From Palleronia salina (GTDB taxonomy: Bacteria; Pseudomonadota; Alphaproteobacteria; Rhodobacterales; Rhodobacteraceae), in contig NZ_FQZA01000016.1 of assembly GCF_900141995.1 (NCBI RefSeq), positions 1 through 60,785 of the forward strand: a stretch of 60,785 nt of DNA. Reading direction: 5' to 3'. The stretch's first letter is position 1; each line of letters opens with the position of its first letter. The notes under the pieces are model-generated. The model was not told the origin of the DNA, did not search any database, and worked only from the letters and a program-made list of their open reading frames with translations. Position numbers and translations under genes: made by a program. This document shows, one piece after another, positions 31,801-40,800 of this stretch.

Positions 31801-34800
31801 ACCCGGTGATGATGTCCAACGTCACGATTTCCTCGGCCGAGACGCTGACATTTCCCGCCGTCTCGATCGTCGCGCCGGACAGCACGACCGCCGAGGTCCC
31901 GTCTTCGGGCTGCACTGAATACGCCAGCTTGTTCGACAAGTCGAAGCTCGCGCGGTTCTGCTTGGCCGAGACGGCGGCGGCGCCCGCGCGGCCATCGGCC
32001 GAGGCGCTGTCCTGTCCCGCGCCGCTGTCGCCCATCGCCTGGAGCGAGTCGTCGCTTTGCTGCGCGACCTTGTCGGTGACGGAGGTGGCCTGGCCGACCT
32101 GATCGGTTCCACCGGTCGTGGTCGCGTCCTCGGTGTTGCCCTGGTCGTCGGTATAGCTCGAGTCGAAGGACGACCCGATGGCCAGGACGTTGATCGCCCC
32201 CGAAACGCCGACCACGCCGGCTCCACCGGCGGCGACATAGCCTTTGACGACCTTGTCCGAGACCGAGATGACGTTGACGCTGCCCTTCGCCGTCAGGTCC
32301 GCGCCGGCGCCGACGGTCGCGCCGGTGTCGTTGCGCGCGCTGGTATAATTCACCGAGGCGCCCACGCCCACGAAGCCGCCCGCGATCCCCAGCGCGCCGG
32401 CCACGAGCGTCAGCTCGTTCGCGGCGCCGATCCAGATGCCCTGGTTGGCGTCAACTTCCGGCTTGGTGTAAAGGCCGGCGTTGCGGTTGATCTGCGCGTC
32501 GTCGCCCACGGTGGCGAAGGTATCGCTGTCGACCACGGTCACGTTCACCGCACCGGCGACGCCCACCGTTCCGGCACCGGCCGCGAAGGCCAGGTGCAAA
32601 AGGTCCTCGCTGGACCGGGCGAGCACGATCACACCGTGACCTTCGGTGGTGTCGATCTTGCCGTTGGAGTCCCGCGTTCCGTCCAGCGCGCCGTCGATGC
32701 CCGTGCCAGCGCCCAGCGCGTCCACTTGCGCGCGGTCGCCGATATAGGCGTTCGTATCCTTTTCCAGGATGACGACATCGACCGACAGACCGATACCGGC
32801 AACGCCGCTGAACCCGGCGCCGCCCACGATCAGGGTGTGCTCGGTGTTGTCCGTCGCGCTGACCGCCACATCGCCGCCGGCGACAACGATCGCGTCGGCC
32901 CCGATGCCGGCATCCACCTCGTTGTCGATGGAGACCACGGCGATCCCGCCGCCGATGCCCACGGTTCCGCCCACGGCCGCGCCGACGCCGAGGATGAAGA
33001 AATCTTCCTTCGCATCGGCCGAAACGACGACGTCGTTCTCGGCTTCGACCGCGGCCCCGAGCCCGATCGTCGCGTCCACGTCCAGGACGAGCGTCGAGAT
33101 ATCGACGCCCGGTGCGACCGCGGCCGTGCCGCCGATGCCAACGCCGGTCCCGACACCCACATGGCTGAAATCGGTCACCGCGTTGACGACCACCGATTGC
33201 GCATCCGCGCCGTCATCGCCGGTCCGGTTGACCTGCGCACCGGCCCCGATGGCCGCATTGACGGTGGTATCCACGACGTTGATCGCCGCGCCGATGCCGA
33301 TCCCGAAGGTGCCCCCGGCGGCGAAACCGATGGCATAGCTTTCCAGGTCTTCCTTGCCTGACGCCGAAACGACGACACCCGATACGGCATCCTCGTCCAG
33401 CGTGGCTTCACGCTCGGCCGTCAGGCCAGGGTCCGAGATCTCGGGGGCCGGGTTGCTTTCGGTCTCGGGGTCGTCGCCGCTATCCGCCCGCGACACGAGG
33501 TCGGTATCCACGTCCGTTTCCGGCAGGCCGATCTCGAAATCGTCGGCGTCGGGGCGCGCGCCGTCGAACTCGAACGCGTCCGTGCTGACACCGGTGCCCG
33601 ACGCGACGGTGCCCACGTCGTAGTCGCCGATGCGCGCGGTGGTCGCTGTTTCCCCCAGGCCGGAGACATCGGCATTGGCGCCGATCATCGCCTCGGTCGT
33701 CTTGGTGATGACGGCCACGCCCACGCCCGCGCCGACACCGCCGGACCCGCCGGCCGAAGCGCCGACGACGATGGCATCGACCTCGGTCTCGTCCACGGCC
33801 TGGACCTTGACGCTGCCGCGGGTCAGGACCGACGCGTTCGCGCCGATGGCCGCCGTGGTGGTCAGGGTCATCACCATCACATCGGCGCCCACGCCGACGC
33901 CGACGCTGGACCCCGCCGCCGCGGCGACCGCGAAGGTGGCCACGCGCTCGGTGCTGTCGGCGGTGATCTCGATATTGCCATCGGCGAAGCTGTCGGGCCC
34001 GTCGCCGCGCACGGACACTCCGTCGCCCAGGGTCGCCTCGGTGGTCTTGGTGATCGTGTGGACGTTGACGCCCGCACCGATTCCCGCCGACCCCGCCGAC
34101 AGGCCAAGTGCGCCTGCGACCGACAGGACCTCGGTATGGGAATCCACGTCGAGCGCGACGCCCGGATCGGAAGCACCGGCCGAGACAGCCTCGACGACCG
34201 CGTCGTCCGCGATCGTGGCGCGCGTGGTCTCGTTCATCACGGTGACCAGGACCGAGCCGCCCACCGCGACGCTTCCGCCCGAGACACCGGCGCCAACCAC
34301 GATATCGAGGATATTTTCACTGGACTGCGCGCTCAGCGTGAGACCCGCGGCACCTGCCGTGTCGATGCGGGCACTTTCGCCGATACGGGCCTCGACGGTG
34401 TCGGTGTGCACCAGCACGGTCGAGCCGATGCCGATACCCGCGCTGCTGAGCGACGCCGCGGCCCCGCCCGAGATGAACAGCATGTCGAGATGGCCCGACG
34501 CCGCGACGGTGACATCGCCCCCGGCCGAGACCTCCGAGACGTTCGACGCGCCCGCCGCGCTCTGGATATCCGCCTTCGCGTTGGTCAGCACGACCGCCAC
34601 GCCGATCGAGAAGGCCGCCGCGACACTGTCGCTGGAGGCACCGAAGGTCGCCGCGACCGAGGTCAGGTTGTCGACGGCATGGGCGGTGACCGACACGTCG
34701 CCCTCGCTGGAATAGACATCGGCCCCGGCTTCGATGGTGGCCAGCGTATCGCGGCGCACCACGTCGACATTGATGGCGACGCCAACGCCCGAACCGCCGA

Positions 34801-37800
34801 TCGACAGCCCGATGGACCCCGCCCCGGTAAAGAGCGTGAGGATATCCTGCGCCGAGACCGTCACGCCCTCCTCGCCCGCAACGTCGGCGCCGGTTCCGAT
34901 GGTGGCATTCGTGTCGATGTCGATCACGTTGACGCTGGCCGAGCCGCCGACCGCGGTGCCGCCATTCGCCGCCGCGATACCGGCCGCGAAGTTGGTGACC
35001 GAGACCTCCTGCGAGATCGTGTTGGTATCGTCGGTCGGATCCTCGAGCTCGAGCGTATCGGTATAGGGCGTGAAGCTGGCCGTGGCGGAAACGGTCGTCG
35101 CCCCGCCTTCGGCCGAGACCTCGGCCCCCGCGCCGATCTCGGCATCGGTGTCGAGATCTTCGACGATGTTGACCGAGACGGCGATGCCGACGCCGGTGCC
35201 CGACCCCTTTGCCGACAGCGCCGCACCGCCGGCGAGGTTCTGAACCTCGACACGGTTGGTCGCGATCACGTCCAGGTCGCCGTTGGTCGCCGAAACGCTG
35301 GCGTTGTCGCCGATCGAGGCATCGCTCGACAGGTCGATGAAGTTGATCGAGATCGATCCGCCGACCCCGGTGCCCGAGGACACCGCCCCCGCGAGCGCGC
35401 GAACGTTGAAGACATGCGCCGTGTCGTCGGGCTGTACCGCGGCGACCTCGACCGACCCGCCCGAGACATCGGCCGTGCCGATCTTCGCCGCGCTGTCGAA
35501 CAGCGTGATGTTCAGCCCGACCGCCGCAGCGACGCCGGTATTGCTCTGGATGTCGGTGGAGGTCGCGGTCGCGATGGCCTTCGCTGTCAGCTGGCTGGTG
35601 GTCTTGACCGACACCGCGCCCGTCGCCGCCAGGTCCGCGCCGTCGGCGATCTCGGCCGTCGCGCTGCCGTCGAGGAAGTTCACCGACACGGTCGCGGCCA
35701 CCGACGTGCCGCCGCTGGAATTGGACCCACCCGCCTGGCTTTTCAGTCCGGTCCCGGATTCGTCCGTGGCATTCGTGTTCGCGGTATTGAACATGCCGTC
35801 GCCGGTCTGGCTCGACGCGTTACTGCCGCCGCCCTGGTTCTGGGCGAAGCTGGTATTCTCGGTCACCTCTTCGTCCGAGGTGTTGCTGTCGCCGCCGCCC
35901 GACTTGGTCTTCGACTGCCCCTTCGCGCTGGCCTTGGATTCGGTGATCGACGCGACCGTGGCCGTGGTCGCGACCGTGGCGCTGGCCGCGGTGTTGGTTC
36001 CGGTGGTCATCGCCCGCGACACGGTGGCGTCGGTATCGTCCTGCCCGATGTTCAGCGCGACCGACGCGCCGACCCCCACATTGCCACCCGCAGCTTCGCC
36101 GTCGGCGCGGGTGGTGTAGTGCGCCGCGCGGTTCGCCGTCACGCTGAGCGCGCCGCCGGTCATCGAGAAATCGCCCGTCCCGGTGCCGATCCGGGCGTCC
36201 GTGTCGGCCTCGATGTACGTGACGGCCACGCCGCCACCCACGGCGGTGTTGCCTGCCGCGCCGGCCTGCGCCTCGGTGATGGCGCCATCGTCCTCGGTCG
36301 GCAGCAGGCTGGACGTCACGTCGACCGCGACGCCGTTCGCCGTGCCGGTCATCACGGTGCCGGTCTCGATCCCCGCATCGGTGGTGTCGAAGGTCACGGT
36401 CAGCGCTATACCGGCGCCGACGCCGGTCGAGCTCTTGCCCTTCGACAAGCCCTTGGCCGAGGCTAGGGTCTGTTGCGTCGTGTCGCTGCGCGCGTCGATG
36501 TCCACCGCCCCGCCGGTCAGGGTGAGCGTCGAATTCGCGCCGCCCATGATCGCGACGGTGTCCGAATTCACGACCGCGACCGCGAACGAGCCCGCGATGC
36601 CGGTATCTCCGCCCGAGGCGCCAGACGACGCCTTCGTCACGTGGCTGTGGGTCAGGTTGCCGCCCACGTCCTTCATGGTCGCGCCGAGGGTCAGGCCGTT
36701 GGCCGAGACGTCGGTGCCGGCCATGATCCGGGCTTCGTTGTCCATGTCGACGACGTTGACCGCGACGCCCACGCCGACCGCGTCGCTCTGGCTGGTGGTG
36801 CTGGCCGAGCCGTCGCCCTGCGCGGCGCTGTCCGTGTTGTTGGAACTGCGCACCGCCACGGTGCCGGTGGCATCGACCATGAGCGCGCCGTCGATGGTGG
36901 CCGTCGCCGCCGAGGTCTGAACGTTGACGGCGATGGCCGCCGCGACGCTGACATCCGAGCCGCCCTTCGACGCCTTGCCGGTGGCCGTCTTGCCCGAGCT
37001 GCCCGTGCCGCCCGCAGCCTGGTTCCCGCGCGAGGTGGCCGCGCTTTCCTGCGAATTCGCGCTGGATCCGGCGGATTTCTTGACGCCCGTGGCAGACGCG
37101 GTGGCATTGGTCAGGCTCGCCCCGTCCCCGTGGGCGTCCAGGCTCACGTCGCCCGCCACGTCCAGGTCGCGCGACAGGCTGGATCGCGCGGCATCGGTCA
37201 CGATCCCGACGGCGACCGATGCGCCCACGGCCGTGGACCCGGTGCTCTTGCCGGTGGCCGTCGTCTCGGTCTTGCCGTGATGGATGGCGCTGAGCGACAG
37301 CGATCCGGTGGTCTCGAGCGTATCGCCGATGCCGATGGCCGCCTCGGTGCTTTGATCCACGACGGCGATCGCGACCCCGCCGCCCACGGCCGTCGATCCG
37401 CTTTTCTTCGACTCGGCGCCGCCTTCGGCAAGGATCGTGTTCTCGCCGCTGCCCGTCGCGGACAGCGTCACCGCGTCTGCCCCGGTCACGGACGCGGCGT
37501 CGGCGATGGTCGCGTCCACGTCCATGTTGGACACACCGATGGCGATCGAGGCCCCGACGCCCGTCTCGCCCGCCTGTTCGGCCGCGGCCGTCGCGCTGGC
37601 CGTGGTCGTCTGTGTCGAGGCCGCGCCCAGCGTGACATCGGCGCCCGCGGCGCTGACATCGCCGGCAAGGGTGGCCGCGATATCGGTCTCGGCGATCGAC
37701 AGGGCAAAACTGCCGGCAACGGACAGATTCCCCCCCGTGGCCCCCGAAATCGCGGTCGCGCCGAGCGTGTGGGCCCCGTCATCGCTGGGCGCCATCAACG

Positions 37801-40800
37801 CCTCGGCCGAGAAGCCGCCCGTCACGCTGGCCGAAGCGGCCAGGCCGGCGGCGTTGTTCAGGGTGGCCACGTTGATGGCCACGGCCACACCGACGAGATC
37901 GTCATCGGCCGTGCCCGACGTTTCGGCCTTGGCGGCCGAGCCATCGGCGCTTGCCGTGGCATCCATGCGGGCGCGGGCGTCCAGCTCGGTCTGGGCCGAG
38001 ACGGCCACGTTCTCCAGGACGGCGGTCGCATCCAGTGTCGCGACGTTCAGCGACAGGGCCGCGCCGACGGCAACGGCACCGCCCCCGGTCCCCGAGGCCG
38101 AGGTATCGCGACCGTTGGCGTTGGGGTCGTTGGTCTTGCCCGACCGGGCGTTGGCCGTGCTGACGGCGCTGTCGCGCTGGTCGTTGGCGCTGGAGTTCCC
38201 GTCCGAGGATTCCTGCGACTTCGACGTCCCCTTGGCCGACGCCTTCGACGTGGCAGCCGACGAGGCCACGCCGGTCGCCGACATGGCAAGGGCGGTCGCC
38301 GTCAGGTCGCGGTCCAGGTCCGCCTCGGCGGTGTCGGAGACGAAGCTCAACGCGATGGCGGCCCCGACGGCGGTATTCCCCGACGCGTCGGCGTTCATCG
38401 TCGCCGCGCTGGTGCCCGAGTGGTCAGCGGTCAGCGTCGCGGCGCCGGTCAGCACCGTTTCGGCCCCCGCGCCGATCCGGGCGCGCGTGGTGCGGTCATG
38501 CACGTCGATGGCCAGGCCGCCGCCGATCCCCGTGCCGGTTTCGGAGCCCTGCGCTCCGGCCTCGGCCTCGGTGGTCGCGGTATGGGCCCCGGTGGCGGTC
38601 AGGCTCAGGTCGTCCGCGCCCAGCACGTCGCCGGTCACTTCGGCGACGGTCAGATGGTCGGCGACGCTGATGGCGATCGAGGCGCCGACGCCGGTTGCGG
38701 TCTCGGCGCCCGATTGGGCGGCCGTCGCCTTGACCGTGTTCGTCGTGGTCGCGGCGGCGTCAAGCGACACATCGCCCCCGCCCGCCGACACGCTACCGTC
38801 CTGCAACGCCCGCGTCGTGCCGTTGGCAATCAGCAGGGCGAAGCTGCCGGCCACGCCCGTTTCGCCCCCCGACGCACCGGATTTCGCCTCGGCCCGCATG
38901 AGGTGGGCGCCGCCGGCCGCCATAGTCGCGCTGGCCGAGAAGGCCCCGATCACGGCGCCCGAGAGCAGGCCGGCCTCGTTCGTGAGCGTGCCCACGTTGA
39001 TCGCCACGGCAACACCGACGCGGTCACCGCTGCCCGGGTTCTCATCATCCTCGCCGGTCGCGGCGGACCCGTCGGCCAGCGCCTCGGCATCCATGTCGGC
39101 GGCCGCGGCAAGGGTCGTGGCGCCGGTGACGTCGACGCCATCGAGCACGGCGGTCACGTCAAGCGACGAGACATTCACCGCAACGGCGGCACCGACGGCG
39201 ACGCTACCGCCCGAGCTTGCGGCCGAGGCCTGGCCGCCGGTCGTATCGCCGTCGCCCGACCGGTCGTTTGCGGTCTGGGTGGCGCCGCCGATCTGGTCGT
39301 CGGCGCTGGTGTTGCCATCGCCGGACTCCGCGCTCTTCGACGTTCCCTCGGCCGAGGCGGTGGCGTCGGCCAAGGACGCACCGGTGCCGGTTGCGGTCAT
39401 GGCAAGGCTGGTGGCGGACAGGTCGCGGTCGAGATCCGTGGTCGCGGCATCGTCGACGAAGGCCAGCGCCAGGGAAACGCCGACGGCCGTGTTGCCCGAG
39501 GCGCTGCCGGTCGCCGTGGCCTGGCTGGAGCCGGCATGCGTGGCCGATAGCGTGGCCGCGCCGGTCAGTGTCAGCGGCGTGAGGGCCGCGCCGATCCGGG
39601 CCGTCGTCGCGCGGTCATGGACATCGATGGCAAGCGCACCGCCGATCCCGGTGCCGTCGCCCGCGGCGGCCCCGCCCTCGGCGGTGGTGGTCGCGTCATG
39701 GGCGCCGGATGCCATCAGCGACAGCGATTCGGCCCCGCTCAGGATGGCGTTGTCTCCAAGCTCGGCGACGGTCAGATGGTCAGCCACGCTGATCGCGACC
39801 GAGGCGCCGACGCCGGTCGCGCTGGCGCCGGACTGGGCGGCGGTGGCCGCGACGGTGTCGGTGGTCGCGGCCTCGGCCGAGGCGCTGACATCGCCGCCGT
39901 TTGCGGTCACGTCACCGTCCATGTCCGCGCGCGTCGTCGCGCCCGAGATCGACAGCGCGAAGCTGCCCGCGACGCCCGTGTCGCCGCCAGACGCGCCCGA
40001 CGTGGCCTCGGCCCCGACGACATGGGTGCCGCCCGCGGCCATGCCCGCGGTGGCGGACAGATCGCCACCCGCCCCCAGCAGGACCGTGGCGGGCGCATCG
40101 ACGGACGCGCTGTTGGCGACATCGGCCACCGTGATCGCCACGGCAACGCCCACCTGCGTGGCGCCTTCGCTGCCGTCGCTGGCCGAGCCGTCCGCGGTCG
40201 AGGTCGCGTCCATGTCGGCGCCGCTCGCCAGCGTCAGGTCGGCCGCATCCATGGCCCCGGACTCCACCGCCGACACGACGTCGAGCGAGGAGACGTTCAA
40301 GGCCAGCGCCGCGGCTATGCCCACGCCGCCACCCGAGGTTTCGGCGGACGCCTCGGATCCTGTGGAGAGCGCACCGGCGCTCTGACCCGAACGCTCCTCG
40401 GCGAAGCCGGTCTGCTCGGCGGTCTGGCCGTCGGCGTCCGCGGCGCTTTCCTCGTCGTCCGAGGTGCCCGTGGTCGCGGCGCGGGCCGTCACGGACGCGG
40501 CACCGGTTCCGGTGGCCGACAGGCTGACGCCGCCTGTGGTGGTGACATCGCGCCGGGCGGTGGCACCGGCACGATTGTCGACGAAGCCCAGCGCCAGCGC
40601 GGCGCCTACCGCCGTCGAGCCGCCCAGCGCGGCCCCATCAGCCATCAGCGTCGCATCGCCGGCATGGGTCGCCACGAGGTCGATATCGCCGCTCGCCTGC
40701 AGGCTGCCCGTGGCGCCCAGATCCGTTTCGGTCGTGTCGTCGATCACCGCGATGGCTATGGCCCCGCCGATGACCGTTCCGTCGCCCGCGGCGCCCCCCT

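Noticed and set aside
17531-31918. Rightward open frame of 4795 codons opposite the giant gene
   Set aside because: It is an antisense shadow produced by the strong codon bias and repetition of the giant gene; its translation is Arg/Val/Gly-rich without domain motifs, whereas the minus-strand product has LEPR, RTX and HExxH motifs.
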